In this document: one piece after another, positions 1 through 11,949 of the stretch
How the letters are laid out: each line of letters opens with the position of its first letter
Numbering within the stretch: position 1 is the stretch's first letter
NCBI GenBank assembly: GCA_009823505.1
Contig: VZQC01006589.1
Coordinates: 350,140 to 414,139 of the forward strand
Origin: Rhizomys pruinosus
Taxonomy: Eukaryota; Chordata; Mammalia; Rodentia; Spalacidae
DNA: 64,000 nucleotides
Reading direction: 5' to 3'
Notes under the pieces: generated by a model
Database searches by the model: none
The model's input: only the letters and a program-made list of their open reading frames with translations
What the model was told of the DNA's origin: nothing
Translations under genes and position numbers: made by a program

Positions 1-565
1 TTCTTCAAGCCAGATTCTGCAGGAATAGTTAATAAAAAAAAAGGCAACAGAAAAAAAATCCAGAAATAAAGTCAATGACTAACCAGCTTCAGTCCCCTCC
101 TGCCATAAGCCTTATATTAAATTTCATTCATGCTTCCTCTTTTCTTCTGTTTCATAAAACGAGAGCCTGATTTCCTATGACCTACTATAAACTTAATGGA
201 GAATTAACACCAGGGAGTAGAATGCTAATCCTTAGATTTTAATTATCTGGCCTTGTGGTGGAGGCTTCTGCAGCTCACACAGAGTGTAAAATTGATAACT
301 GCCTGTCAGAGCAACTATATTTTAAGCTGTGATTTAGTCTCTGAGTTAACATTTGCTTAAAGTTTAGACTGCAAAGGAGTATACAAGAGGAAAATAAAAT
401 CAAAATTTGAGCCACTGCTGATGGAGCACTTGGCTTTAGGCAGAGCTCACACTCAGGAGACAGAGCCAAAATTCACATTGTAGTGAGAAGAAAAGAACGC
501 AGCAGCAGCTATGCTACTGGTGGGTTCCTTGTAGGTGAAATACAGTTTTTTAAGAAACAGAGACA
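1..565. other. unique intronic sequence
   Basis: AT-rich sequence with no repeat, exon or RNA gene that I recognise. Frames are short and carry no familiar domain. Confidence 0.5.
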
Positions 566-776
566 GGGCTGGAGAGATGGCTCAGCGGTTAAGAGCACTG
601 ACTGCTCTTGCAGAGGACCCAGGCTCAATTCCCAGCACCCACATAGCAGCTAAGAACCATCTCTAACTCCAGTTCCAGGGGAATCTGACGCTCTCTTCTG
701 ACCTTCGAGGAATTGCATGACATGGGTGCACAAACCTACATGCAGACAATAAACTCATATACATAAAAAATAATAA
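566..776 (+). repeat. B2/B3-class SINE
   Basis: The tRNA-like head (gggctggagagatggctcag, then the B-box region) is followed by the 'ctccagttccagggg' body and ends in 'cacataaaaaataataaa'. This is a near full-length sense copy. Confidence 0.93.
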
Positions 777-803
777 AGTTCTTCCAGGTTAGCAAAGCTA
801 AGG

Positions 804-805
<2 letters not shown>

Positions 806-842
<37 letters not shown>
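806..842. repeat. (TG)n microsatellite
   Basis: An uninterrupted TG run of about 18 units lies just after the SINE tail. A second, imperfect TG run lies at about 908-934. Confidence 0.95.
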
Positions 843-845
<3 letters not shown>

Positions 846-1374
846 TAGGATAGGCACATATATTGGGGGGTGTGCATATGTGTGAAGTAATGAGGCACAT
901 ATACAGCATGTGTGTGTGTGTGTGTGCGTGTGTGTAAGGTGTATATTCAGCCTGAACAATAGGTGATGTTCTATCTAAAAATTTTTGAAATTTGCTGTGA
1001 AACACTTTTAAAAAAATTTTAAATTTCAAAGCCTTTGTGGCACCTAGAAGGTAAGTTTCATTAGGACTCATTATAAATAGTTGTTACACAACAGTGATTT
1101 ATATCTCCATTTATCTCAGATGCATTACCGTTTTTTATCAGAGTCTGTAAACCAATGTTGTTTAGTATACACATATTTACTTTTACTAAGTCCTAAAACA
1201 CCATGTATCCTGTAGACAGTGTCTAGGCAAAACTGGGCACTTGTTGAACTCACGTCAATTAAATATATTTAATCGGTATACACACGTGCCCTCACCCACC
1301 CCTCCCCCCATTCCCAATCACCATTTCGGTCCATTTTTCCGATGCGTCCATTTGTTGTTGTTCTTTACTATGCT

Positions 1375-1592
1375 CCCTCTCATGAGAAATGGGTTTTACA
1401 TGAAGGAGCTGTACTCATGGATTAGCACTTATAGCTAAAAAAAAAAAAAAAAACAGAGAGATATGCAGGACAGTCATGGCAGAATGCATGATCTCGGTTG
1501 GGGTGGGGGTGGGGGGGGAAGGGAAGGGGAGATATGCCTGAACTGAATTGGAAAATGATGTATGAAATGCACAAAGCATCAATAAAAAAAAT
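1375..1592 (+). mobile_element. L1 3'-terminal fragment
   Basis: This is the terminal part of a rodent L1 3'UTR. It has the 'atgcaggacagtcatggcag' segment, a G-rich purine tract at about 1499-1530, and the end 'aaatgcacaaagcatcaat' followed by A-rich sequence. The same segment ends the L1 copies near 15250 and 49500. Confidence 0.75.
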
Positions 1593-1802
1593 TTTAATTT
1601 ATTTTTATGTGTATGAATGTACTGTCTGCATGTAGGTCTATGCCCGTGTCATGCAATGATGTGGAGGTCAGAAGAGGGTGTCGGATTCCCCTGGAACTGG
1701 AGTTAAAGACGGTTCTCAGCTGCCATGTGGGTGCTGGGGATCGAACCCGGGTCCTCTGCAAGAGCAGTCGGCGCTCTTAACCGCTAGGCCATCTCTCCAG
1801 CC
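1593..1802 (-). repeat. B2/B3-class SINE
   Basis: Antisense copy with a T-rich tail on the left and the tRNA-like head (ccatctctccagcc) on the right. It retains several CpG sites, so it looks fairly young. It is head-to-head with the next SINE. Confidence 0.93.
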
Positions 1803-1836
1803 ACATGAAACACGTTTTATAAGAAAAGCAGAAACT

Positions 1837-2075
1837 GGGGCTGGAGAGATGGCCTAGTGGTTAAGAGTGCCGACTGCTCTTGCAGAGGACCTGGGTTTGA
1901 TCCCCAGCACCCACAGGGTGGCTGAGAACCGTCTTTAACACCAGTTTCAGGGGAATCTGACGCCCTCTTCTGACCTCCACAGCATTGCACGACACAGGTG
2001 CACAAACCTACATGCAGATGGTACATTCATACACATACAAAAATAAATAAAATAAAATAAATAAAAAAAAGAAAA
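1837..2075 (+). repeat. B2/B3-class SINE
   Basis: Sense copy, near full length, with an (AAAT)-rich tail. It starts 34 bp after an antisense copy and so forms a head-to-head inverted pair. Confidence 0.93.
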
Positions 2076-2800
2076 ACAGAAACCCCCACACTTTCAGACA
2101 GTTCTTTATGGCCCCGGTGCAGTCACCACCCATTGTCCTCTCAGCGAAGACAGCAGTAGATGGCTCCTTGAACACTTTCAGAAAAGGGTGCTGGATTGAG
2201 TTAAGAAGCAATAGTACTCAGGCAGTGTTCCCTCTTATTCTCTGTGACAGCAGCCTGGGAGCAAGTTCCTCTGGTGTCAGAAACCACTCTCAGTTCCCTG
2301 ACTGCAGTCTCACTCAGTTCTGCTTAACCCTGGGCCCTGAAAGAAGGTACCTCCTCCCCGGATGTTGGAAAATCTCCTGACATCCAGCAGATGCACTGGT
2401 TTAGTGACCTTCTCATTGCTCTGGAAGGGTTAACACTTTGTAGATTCAGCAGGGCTGACTGGCCACAGATCACAGAGAGCCGTCAATGCTAATGGATGGC
2501 GGGTCCAAGGAGGCCTCACTAAGAAAAGATTCCTTCCATAATGCAGTCTCCTCCAAGGATCAAAGGTTTTGCTGACTCTTGTTTTAAGTTGGTTCCATGG
2601 GGTCTGTTACACAAATGCTACAGAAATAAAAACAAAACAATACAAAACAAGCAAACTTAACTGTGTTCAGGAATGGACCAGTTTGCCTCAAGTGCTATGA
2701 ATTTTAAATAATTTGTAATCAATATTCCAAGCCAAGGGGAATCCTCATGTCACCAAGATATATTCCTTTCTTTCCAAAGAATCTGTCTACTCTCTACATG
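2076..2800. other. unique intronic sequence
   Basis: No recognisable repeat or exon. The 90-residue open frame within it shows no domain that I know. Confidence 0.45.
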
Positions 2801-2929
2801 TGTGTGCAGGTACACATGACATGTGTGTATCCGTGTGTGTGTGGGGGTCAAAAAATCAACCTTGGGTGTTGTTTCTCAGGCACAGGTCATCTGATTTGGA
2901 CACGGTCTTTCTCTAGCCTGTGGCTCATT

Positions 2930-3110
2930 TACCAGTTACAGTAGCTGGCCAGCAACCTCAGACACTACCTGCCTCTGCCTCAGCTGCTGGAATCACAAGT
3001 GAGCACCACCATGCCCAATATTTAGTGTGGGCTCTAAGGTCTGGAATCAGGTCCTCGTTTGTAAGGTGAGCACTTTGCTGACTGAGCCATCACTCTGCCT
3101 CCATTTTGTA
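2930..3110 (-). repeat. degraded SINE fragments (B1-like then B2/B3-like)
   Basis: The left half keeps the antisense B1 end ('tgcctctgcctcagctgctgg', 'accaccatgccca'). The right half ends in an antisense tRNA-like head ('tgactgagccatc'). Both halves are old and broken. Confidence 0.55.
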
Positions 3111-3111
3111 T

Positions 3112-3236
3112 TTCTTTTTTGGTGTGTTTTTGACTCAGAGTGTCCCTAGGTAGCCCATGCTGACCTTGAAATTGCAGCAATTTTCCTGCTTCTGGGCCAC
3201 AGGTCCTGGAATTACAGGCATATAACACCATGACTG
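3112..3236 (-). repeat. old B1 SINE
   Basis: Antisense and divergent. 'gtagcccatgctgaccttga' and 'ctggaattacaggcata' match the B1 middle and head. Confidence 0.7.
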
Positions 3237-3238
3237 GT

Positions 3239-3601
3239 TTTATTTTATTTTAATTTTTTTAATAAAATATATCCTTTGTTTTTTTTTTCTAGACCCATGT
3301 CCCCCACCCTATTCCCCACCCCACCAGAGCTCGTGCATTCTGCCAAACATGCTTTTCATCTCTCTCTCAGTCTTTCTCAAAATTCTCCATGTGGAAGTTG
3401 ACTGTTTTGAGCAGAAGTTCACCATTTCAGTCAGTTCTTTGATGCAGTCCTTTCTGTTGTTGATGTTGTTGTTGTTGTTGTTTCCAATATACATCACTCC
3501 CAACTACTTGAACAAAAGCTCTAGGGGCCGTGCACAAGTAATACTTATAACTAGGTAATTGGCACTAGCATCCACAGATGAGGGATACCATTCATCATTT
3601 G
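3239..3601 (-). mobile_element. 5'-truncated L1, 3'UTR only
   Basis: The antisense L1 3' end runs from 'ctagacccatgtcccccacc' through the 'gaagttgactgttttgagca' segment to 'gagggataccattcatc'. The same segments occur at 20656-20950 in the longer antisense L1. A low-complexity candidate target duplication (tttattttatttta) flanks it at 3239-3252 and 3602-3615. Confidence 0.82.
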
Positions 3602-3640
3602 TTTATTTTATTTTATTATTTTATTTTTAACAAAGTGTAG

Positions 3641-3770
3641 TTGGTGTGGTGGCACACTCCTTTAATCCCAGCCTTTGGGAGGCAAAGGCAGGCAGATCTT
3701 TGTAAGTTCTGGCCATTATAGACTACATAGTGAGTTTCAGGGGAGCTGGGACTACAAAAAAAAAAATCAA
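3641..3770 (+). repeat. B1 SINE, divergent
   Basis: The sense B1 head 'ggtgtggtggcacactcc' is followed by 'tttaatcccagcctttgg' and an A-rich end. Confidence 0.85.
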
Positions 3771-4097
3771 GACAAGATATCTATAATTATGTGGAACAAA
3801 ATGGGCCGAGTCCTGTTGAGATTCTCAGTTTCTTGTGCTGATCTTCCCTCTCCCCTCCCTTGTCTCAGAACTCAGAGAACACATTCAGGTCATGATGATG
3901 GCATAAGAAAGAAGAAATGGAAACTGGACAACTGAAGGCTAATGTGTTCCCAGGTGATAATCACAGGTGAGTTTTCAGGATTTCAAAACTGAACGTAAAG
4001 GATCGAAAAACCTCAGCTTTAACTCCCCAGAAAGTTCCTCTTCAAAGTTCCCCCACATTAATGTTCTACAAAATTAAGTTTTGATTTAATCCTTTTT

Positions 4098-4345
4098 ATA
4101 AAATATTTTATTTATTTATTTTATGTGTGCGAGTGCTTTGCATGTAACTGCATCACAAGAATGTAATGGTTGTGGTGGCCAGAAGATGACAACTGAATCA
4201 CATGATGGTTGTGGAGGCCAGAAGATGATAACTGCTGGAATTAGAATGACAGGTGCTTGTGAGCCACCCTTGGCTACTGGGAACTGAACCCGGGTCCTCA
4301 GCAAGAGGAGCCAGTGCTCTTAACTCCCAAGCCATCTCTCTAGCC
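4098..4345 (-). repeat. B2/B3-class SINE with internal duplication
   Basis: Antisense copy ending in 'agccatctctctagcc'. The central part holds two imperfect copies of a roughly 45-bp segment containing 'ggccagaagatga' (at about 4178 and 4217), which makes it longer than its relatives. Confidence 0.85.
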
Positions 4346-5115
4346 TTAGATTTAATCTTGAAGACTGAGGTCTCTCAGTTAACAACCTCTCTCAGATAGT
4401 GGTCCTATCTGAAAAGAATTTAGAAATGCTTTCCCAAATCCCTTTCTGAAATGTTTACTCTGCACGCTGGATCATGTGGATTTAGGTCATTGGACAAATT
4501 TATAGGTAACTTGGGATACACTTTGTGTGTATTTTGAAAATGTGAGTTCATGGTGAGTAAGTTGCACACTGGCATGGCTTCTGAGATATTAGGTTGAAAT
4601 AAAACAGCCCTAAGTAACACCCATATTGGTTGTCTGTTATTTTTTTTTTCATAATAAAGTGAACTATAGTCCACAAAATTAATTTACCAGACATATCACA
4701 TAAAAACATCTGTTGGTTTCAGCAACACCCTGTGAAACTCTAGCTTCATGCGTGCTCCGCTGTGATCCATCCCTGTCCATTACTCTATTGACATCTATCA
4801 GCAAGAGAGCATTTCATTTTTCAATAAGGCGATAAAAGACATTTGGGCTATTTTTCCTTCAGGTGCTTTCTCCGGCTTCTTCAACTCAGTTTGTCAGCGT
4901 TCAGTAGACTGTGTTAAAGAACGCCCTGTGTGAGTCACACATAAGGTCATTGAAAAAAAAGAAGAAAAATGTCGTTTTCCTCTTCTCATGCATGCTCAGT
5001 CTCCTGTACTCAGTGTGCAGAGTGGTGGTGCTTTGATTAATGGCATGATCATTTTAAAGTTAAATACATTAAATCAGGATAGGAATAATAATTTGAAATT
5101 GTTTCCAAACTAGGT
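4346..5115. other. unique intronic sequence
   Basis: AT-rich with no repeat or exon recognised. Confidence 0.45.
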
Positions 5116-5284
5116 TATTATTATTATTATTATTATTATTTTGTCTTTTTGAGACAGGGTCTCCCTGTAGTCCCAGCTGTCCTGGAACTCACTCTGTAGA
5201 CCAGGCTGGCCTTGAACTCACAAAGATCAGCGTGCCTCTGCCTCCCAAGTGCTAGGATTAAAGGCGTGCGCCACCACGCCTGGC
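5116..5284 (-). repeat. B1 SINE with (TTA)n tail
   Basis: Full-length antisense B1. 'gagacagggtctccctgtag' follows a (TTA)n tract at 5116-5142, and 'ccaccacgcctggc' marks the head. Confidence 0.95.
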
Positions 5285-5336
5285 ACTAGATTCTTTTTTT
5301 TTTTTAAATCTTTAGGCCAAATTTACAAATGAAGCT

Positions 5337-5502
5337 GGGTATTTATTTATTTATTTATTGGTATTTTTGAGACAGGGTCTCCCTATAGCCCCAGCTGTCC
5401 TGGAACTCACTTTGTAGACCAGGCTGGCCTTGAACTCACAGAAATCCACCTGCTTCTGCCTCCCAAGTGCTGGGATTAAAGACATGCACCACCATTCCTG
5501 GT
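5337..5502 (-). repeat. B1 SINE
   Basis: Full-length antisense B1 with a (TTTA)n tail, in tandem orientation with the previous B1 and about 50 bp from it. Confidence 0.95.
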
Positions 5503-5733
5503 TGCTTATTTATTTATTTACTTATTAATTAATTATTTCATGTGGTGTGTGTGTGTGTGTGTGTGCGTGTGTGTGTGTGTGTATACTCGCTCCTATCATA
5601 GCACACATACGGAGGTCAGAGGACAACTTGTGGGAGTTAGTTCTCTCCTTCCACCATGTGAGTCCGGTGGATTGAACTCAGTCATCAAGCTTGGTGTCAA
5701 GTGCCTTTAACCACAGAGCCATCTAGACAACCT
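5503..5733 (-). repeat. B3-II type SINE with (GT)n tail
   Basis: Antisense tRNA-derived SINE of the second type in this window, with 'aggtcagaggacaacttgtg' in the body and 'ttaaccacagagccatct' at the head. Its tail side has become a GT microsatellite at about 5544-5581. Confidence 0.85.
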
Positions 5734-5887
5734 GAGATTACTTTTTAGTCCCATTTTTATAGAAGATGGTGTTGAGGCTCAGGGAGACAAAGTCTCTTAC
5801 CCAGACTTCCCTAACAAGTGGTAGCGATGGGATGTGAGCCTCATCTATAATCTCCACTAGTCCTATTAAAAAAAAAAAAAACTGAAA

Positions 5888-6117
5888 GGGGCTGGAGAGC
5901 TGGCTCAGTGCTTACGAGCACCGGCTGCTCTTGCAGAGGACCCAGGTTCATTCCCCAGCACTGACATGGTGGCTAAAGGTCATCAATAACTCCAGTTCCA
6001 GATGATCTGACCCCCTCTTCTGACCTTCTCTGCCATTGCATAGTATAGATATAGGTGCAATTACATACATATAGGCAATTCATTCACACACATAAAATAA
6101 AAATAATAATAAAAAGA
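5888..6117 (+). repeat. B2/B3-class SINE
   Basis: Sense copy, complete, with moderate divergence in the body and an AATAATAA-rich tail. Confidence 0.92.
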
Positions 6118-6330
6118 ACTTAGACACGTTTCCTCCAATCGCCTTTTTGCAATGATTTTTGTACAAAGTGTGTCTCATATGACTGTAGTGCTTGGCATCC
6201 TTATTAGTCCCTCTGGATGTCTTTGAAAATGATGGGTTCTAGAGAGCAAGTTATCCAATTTCTGACACATTAGGCTACATCCCTAGCTATTGTTTCCACT
6301 CAGTTGATGTTTCCCTGGTGATATAATTTC

Positions 6331-6536
6331 AAGATTTTATTTTTAATTAAGGGTATCTGTGTGAGTTTCTCTGTGTGTAGCCACACATGAATGGGAGTGC
6401 AGTGCCCAGAGTGCCCAGAATAGGGTGTTGGATCTCCTGGAGTCGGAGTTACAGATGGTTGTAAACCACCCAGCATGGGCTGGGAATCGAACTAGGCATA
6501 GTTAACACTTAGCATCTGAACCATCTCTCTAGCCTC
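6331..6536 (-). repeat. old B2/B3-class SINE
   Basis: Antisense. 'ctggagtcggagttacagat' and 'aaccatctctctagcc' place the body and the head. Confidence 0.85.
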
Positions 6537-6822
6537 TGGCCATAGGATTTATGTAAGTCCTGGTCTTTCCTTTTGTTCCTTAGATGCCTTCCCTACAGTA
6601 AAGCTAACAAGACATTGCCATCATACATTTCATCTGATGGTAAATTTTTCTGGATAATCATTGTAAACTTATTACTTAAATTGTTTCTAAAATATCTTGC
6701 TGCATTTATTTTACAAATTGTGCTTAAGTTCATACTACAAGATTACTTGTGTTTTTTTTCTTCACTGAATTTTTTACAAATCCAAATTACAATTTGATTT
6801 TTATTAAAATATTTTCAGTCTC

Positions 6823-6977
6823 AGCTAGGTGTGGTGGCACATGCCTTTAATCCTAGCACTCAGGATTCAGAGGCAGGTGGATCTCTGTGAGTCCAAGGCC
6901 GGCCTGGTCTACAGAGTGAGCTCCAGGCCAGCAGGGACTAAAAGGAAATCCTGTCTCAAAAAATACCAAAAAATATT
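6823..6977 (+). repeat. B1 SINE
   Basis: The sense head 'taggtgtggtggcacatgcc' is followed by a body ending 'cctgtctcaaaaaatac'. Confidence 0.93.
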
Positions 6978-7829
6978 TTTTTTTCAGTCTGTGTCCCCTT
7001 CTCTAGGAATAAGACACCTTAGGACAAGTATGTTCTCTGTCTTGGTCATCCAAAGCCAATACTGATGAATATGTATTGAATTATAATAAATAATGCATAG
7101 AATGAAAAATCACATATATTCATTGATTCATTTACATATAATTTTAGAGATGGAAGAACTTAGAGATCATCGGATTTTTCTTTTCACGTTACAAATGCAA
7201 GAACTGTGGTCTCAGAATTGAAGAACAAAAAGAACAAATTGTAGTTTTAATCTAATCCCTAAAATCTTGCCAACAGCTGACATCACAAGCTTTCTGTGAA
7301 TGTGCAAACATTTTGATTGTGGCAAAGCTGTGCCTAGATCTCACATTCCATGCTAAGATGGGAGTTAATTTCATAAGGGAAGTTTTCTATTTTTCCATGG
7401 GTATGTGATGTGCTTTCAGTCAGGATACTGTGATGCCTAGAAGACCTTTTTTCTTCTACTTTTCTCCAACTGACACAATAAGCAATGTTTGGAGCAGGTA
7501 ACCATAATCATAGCTTAACCAAATACCCATTTTAGTTTTATTTCAGCATGCAGTAACCCTAACCTGTTCTGTACTAGTGCATCACGACAAATAGTCTCGA
7601 ACCCCATCTACTGTCGAGCTTCCAACAAAATACTATAAATTTCTTCATGCACATCACACCTGAATTTTGTGTTCAGTCTTTTATCAATAGCAGAAAGACC
7701 ATTACAATAATCTCTGGAATCATTAATTTTCAGAAGCTCAGAGTTCCAACTGGATTCTGCCCACCAATTACTGAGAACTTTTTTCCAAAATGGAGAATTT
7801 CAGGTGTTCTAAATTCTTCTATTTATTTA
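6978..7829. other. unique intronic sequence
   Basis: No repeat, exon or RNA gene recognised. Confidence 0.45.
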
Positions 7830-8046
7830 AAATTTTTTTTTATTATTTTATGTGTATGAGTGTACTGTCTGCATGTAGGTAGGTGCACCCGTGTCGTGCA
7901 ATGCTGCAGAGGTCAGAAGAGGGCATCAGATTCCCTTGGAACTGGAGTTAAAGACGGTTCTTAGCCACCATGTGGGTGCTGGGAATTGAACCCAGGTCCT
8001 CTGTAGAGCAGTCAGTGCTCTTAACTGCTGAGCCATCTCTCCAGCC
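7830..8046 (-). repeat. B2/B3-class SINE
   Basis: Antisense, near full length, with a T-rich tail on the left and 'gagccatctctccagccc' on the right. Confidence 0.94.
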
Positions 8047-8838
8047 CTAAAGTCTTATATTTAAGACTCCACCAGGAAGTACAGATGCGTGCTTCAGTCC
8101 TAACCTAAGTGATGTTTTCAGAACAGATCAGGTACATTTAATTAAGTGGGATTTGTATGGTATCTTTAACCCAAGTAAAGCATAAAGAACAGATCAGGCA
8201 TTTGGAGAAAGGAGACATCAATACAGATCTCCAGAAGACTCTCTCAGAAGAGGATCAGTTTCAAAGATCTTGTGTGGCTTTATCGCACATGGGCCAGGAT
8301 GTCCCAGTAGCCCCCTGTGGGTCCTATGCATATGTGTCAGGGGCATGGGGTGGTAAACTTCATTTACATATAAAATATTAGAATTCTTAGGATTAGTAGA
8401 TATATCCATGTATTAAAATAATTTATACATGTATTTTTATTTAATTTTTAGAATAATTAAATAAGAAGGTGTGGTGGTATAAGCAGCTGCAGGGGTGGAG
8501 GGGTGGAAAGAGATAAGTGGCTCTCACATACAAAGCCAGCATGACATAACAGCAGACCACACTCACTAAGCTAAACAAACAGTAATAATAAAGACAAAGC
8601 AGTGAGTCAAAGTTTTTCAGTTATAGCATTAGAAAACTTGTAAATTTCATAAGAAAGATGGTATTTTTCAAAGTTGAATATCTTTAGATTATTTTTTTAA
8701 AAATTTGGAAGAGACAGATTGGCTTCTAGGATCAGTTATCAGGAAATAGGTCTAGAATAAAGGTAAGTATCTTTTTTCCATTCTAAACTAAAGTCATATA
8801 AAAAATTTGTGAAAAGAATTTGTAAAAGAAAATTTTTA
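8047..8838. other. unique intronic sequence
   Basis: No recognised features. It includes a degenerate segment near 8468-8540 that may be a decayed SINE. Confidence 0.4.
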
Positions 8839-9075
8839 GGGGCTGGAGAGATGGCCTAATGGTTAAGAGCACTGACTGCTCTTGTAGAGGACCCAGGTTC
8901 GATTCCCAGCACCCACATGGAGGCTGAGTATAGTCTTTGACTCCATTTCCAGGGGAATCTGACACCCTCTTCTGAACTCCGTGGCATTGAACGACATGGG
9001 TGCACAGACCTGCATGCAGATGGTACATTCATACACATAAAAATAAATTAATTAATTAAATTAAAAATATATATA
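8839..9075 (+). repeat. B2/B3-class SINE
   Basis: Sense, complete, ending 'cacataaaaataaattaatt'. Confidence 0.94.
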
Positions 9076-9725
9076 TTAAAACATTTTAATTAAGATACAT
9101 TGAAAATCAAATGCCCAAAGAGAATATACCTACAAACATTGTATGAATTTGTTTTTAAGATCTTTAATAGGGTTGATAATCCACCTCAGAGAACAGTGTT
9201 CTAAAGCATAGGAACTTAATCCTCTTTGTAGTCTCTAATATTCTTTCAGTTATCACTTAAAATTTTTGGCAACTTCGGTGGAAGATGAAATATAAATTGT
9301 GTATTTAAACATACGTAACACAATTCATGCTAGAACAATAAAGACTTTCAAAACTCCTAAAGATGTTGATTACCCCTGTAATCCCAACATTCACAAGTTT
9401 GAGGAGGATAGCAAATTTGATTTCAGTCTGGGATACTCAGAAAGGTCCTGTTTTAAACAATAACAACAATAAAGTATAAAGAGCTCTCTGAAAAATAAAA
9501 AAAATGACTTAGAATATACAACCTGGAATTAGGACAAATATTTCTCTTTGACACAGTAGAACTCTTTAGTAAGGAACACTTCTACTCTGTATTGCTGAAA
9601 ATTTGATGTGCGTTTTGGAACTTTTAATTGTATCCTTGCTATTATTTACTTTAAAAAAAAACTTACAGGAAAATTTATCACATGTTCAAGGCCTTTGCAA
9701 ACTTCATCTCTGGTACACATCTCAT
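9076..9725. other. unique intronic sequence
   Basis: AT-rich. A short degraded B1-like piece may lie near 9360-9440 ('cccctgtaatcccaacattc'). Confidence 0.4.
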
Positions 9726-9727
9726 TT

Positions 9728-9783
<56 letters not shown>

Positions 9784-9785
9784 TT
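9726..9785. repeat. (CTTT)n microsatellite
   Basis: An almost uninterrupted run of about 14 tetranucleotide units, which is the purest long tetranucleotide tract in the window. Confidence 0.97.
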
Positions 9786-9924
9786 TCAGATATTCTCATT
9801 TTTCTATGAGCAGCTCTCTCAATATGAGCTTTTAGCAAGAGAAGAATAGATTAGCAAAATGCTTTACTCCTCTCAGAAATTTAAGTGACTAAACTTAGAT
9901 CCTATCCACAAGATTTTGTTGCAG

Positions 9925-10200
9925 ATGGTATCAGAAAAGCACCATGGTATCAATACATAAGTACTGAAACAGACCAATGGGATAGAGCAGAGGATCCAGA
10001 AATAAGCTCAGACAGATACAACTCTCTGATTCTTGACTAAGGAACCAAAAATACACCAAAAAAAGAGAGAGAAAGAGAGAGAGCCTATTTAATAAGTGCT
10101 GGAAAAAGCTGGTATCTACTTGAAGTAGATGGAAACTAGATCCCTATCTCTCATCTTGTGCCAAAGCCATCTCAAAGTGCATCAAAGACCATAATAAAAG
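9925..10200 (+). mobile_element. old L1 ORF2 fragment
   Basis: A sense fragment of the C-terminal third of L1 ORF2. 'agaccaatgggatagagcag' and 'taataagtgctggaaaaag' match the conserved region after the reverse transcriptase. It has frame breaks and a small purine expansion at about 10062-10083. It is older than the other L1 copies here. Confidence 0.7.
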
Positions 10201-10229
10201 ATGACAATCCTGTGTAGAGTCCATTGTGG

Positions 10230-10475
10230 TGAGGTTACAAAGGCAGCAGCTTGAGGGATTCACGATAAGTAACAGAGAGCAGTAAGTGCAAGCCCTGTTC
10301 TCTTCTGCAAATATTAGCATGAGCAGTTGCCTCGAGCTGCTTTATTATCCTGCCATGATGGACTGTACACTGAACTGTGAGCTAAAATGAACCTTTTCTC
10401 CTTTAAGTGGCCTTTGTTAGCATACTTTCTCAGAGCAACAAGAAAGGAGAGGAAGACAAGAATGAACACATTGAT
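10230..10475 (+). repeat. MaLR-like LTR, 3' part
   Basis: 'gccatgatggactgtacact', 'gaactgtgagctaaaatga' and 'agagcaacaagaaagga' are the usual end segments of this rodent LTR-like family. The copy is divergent and lacks the left part. Confidence 0.55.
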
Positions 10476-10629
10476 CTGTAGTCAGTAGAGAACAGGTGAT
10501 CTCTTACTTTCCTTTTCCTACATTATCCACCTCTTTTTCTTAGAAAGATGAACCAACTACATGCCCACATCCATGCTAGAATAGATTCAAAGAAGTTGGC
10601 TAGTTTTCACCATAAAGGATTTTACAAAG

Positions 10630-10835
10630 GGGCTGGAGGGATAGCTCCCCAGTTAAGAACACTGGCCCATCTTGCAGAGGACCACAGTTTTGTTTCCAGC
10701 ACCCACATGGTGGCTAACAACCATTCTTAATTCCAGTTTCTGGAGATCTGACAACCTCTTCTGGCCTCTTTGAGTACTGCACACACTTGGTGCACATATG
10801 TGCATGCAGACATTCACACATACACATAAACAAGT
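10630..10835 (+). repeat. B2/B3-class SINE, divergent
   Basis: The sense head 'ggggctggagggatagctcc' is followed by a body ending 'catgcagacattcacacata'. Confidence 0.88.
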
Positions 10836-11299
10836 CTTTTAAAACATGATATTACAATGTCATATTTACCATAATGGCCTAAGTAACGTAAATATCTATA
10901 ATTTTAGTATTTATATATACCACATTATAATTTTTAGCATTTTATTTATTTATTTGATATGTGGAGGGTTGTTGGCCAGGAGTAAAGGTCCTTTAATCCT
11001 CATTAAGGAGCACTTTGAACAATGGAAGGAGCAAGGAAAGCAATAACCCCATTCACCACTCATTTGCAGCCTGGGGAACCTGATGAGCTCCAAAGGACAA
11101 CAGCACGAAACACACGTATATCAACAGACAACTTGCTGCCTGGAATAAATAGTGTCTGTGAGTTTAAGCTGAAGAAGAAGGAACTGCCTTTTCATTGTAT
11201 GTTTGATTAAAATAAAAAAATAGCCTAGGTGAAAGAAAAGACATTTAATGGATTTCGTTCTTCCACTTCCTTTAACTTTTTGTTGTTGACTTTAAAATA

Positions 11300-11460
11300 G
11301 TTGTAATTATATTTATTTCATTTATGGTATGGGGGAAACAGGCTATTGAACTTTCGTGGAGGCCAGAGGACAATGTAGGGCAATCTGTTCTTTCCTTCTA
11401 TCACATGAGTCCAGGTGTCACACTTAGGTCGTAGTCTCGGTGGAAAGCACCTGAGCCCTT
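11300..11460 (-). repeat. B3-II type SINE, old
   Basis: Antisense. 'tggaggccagaggacaatgt' and 'tcacatgagtccaggtg' fit the B3-II body. The head is eroded. Confidence 0.65.
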
Positions 11461-11949
11461 CATCATGTTTTTAAGAGTCCTTTAATTCTTTAGGGAGAGG
11501 GCTATCTTTGTTTTGGGCTGAATATATGTGTACAGCCTGCCCTTTTCTTTTATCTTCTATCTAGAACTAAACATTTTAATTCATGTGCATTTTCCTTTTC
11601 ATTTACTCTTCAGTGTACTTGAAGAAAAATATCCCCCAAATGTTTTTTTTATGCATAATCCTGTCCCTACCTAATTTGTTTGGGTTTAGAAATAATTACC
11701 ACTCCTTCAAGCAGATGTGTCTCCTTGTTAATTTTTGTCTTTGCTGTTATTGTTTTATTTTTTTTTTCTGTAATAGAGAAGAAAGAATAAAGCAAAGGAA
11801 AATAGCACCAGGTGCCTGCTGGGGGCTGGGATGGCCAGCCATTGTAGTCATTAAAAGTGGTTGTTAGGTTATCCGACATTTCTAATGGAAGTCGCCGCAA
11901 AACAGTTCATTTGTGCTAACATTATGGATCATAGAAAAGTAAGCCTTTG

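Noticed and set aside
566..776. tRNA gene from the tRNA-like head of SINEs
   Set aside because: The A-box and B-box belong to tRNA-derived SINEs. The sequence does not close a cloverleaf and continues into a SINE body.
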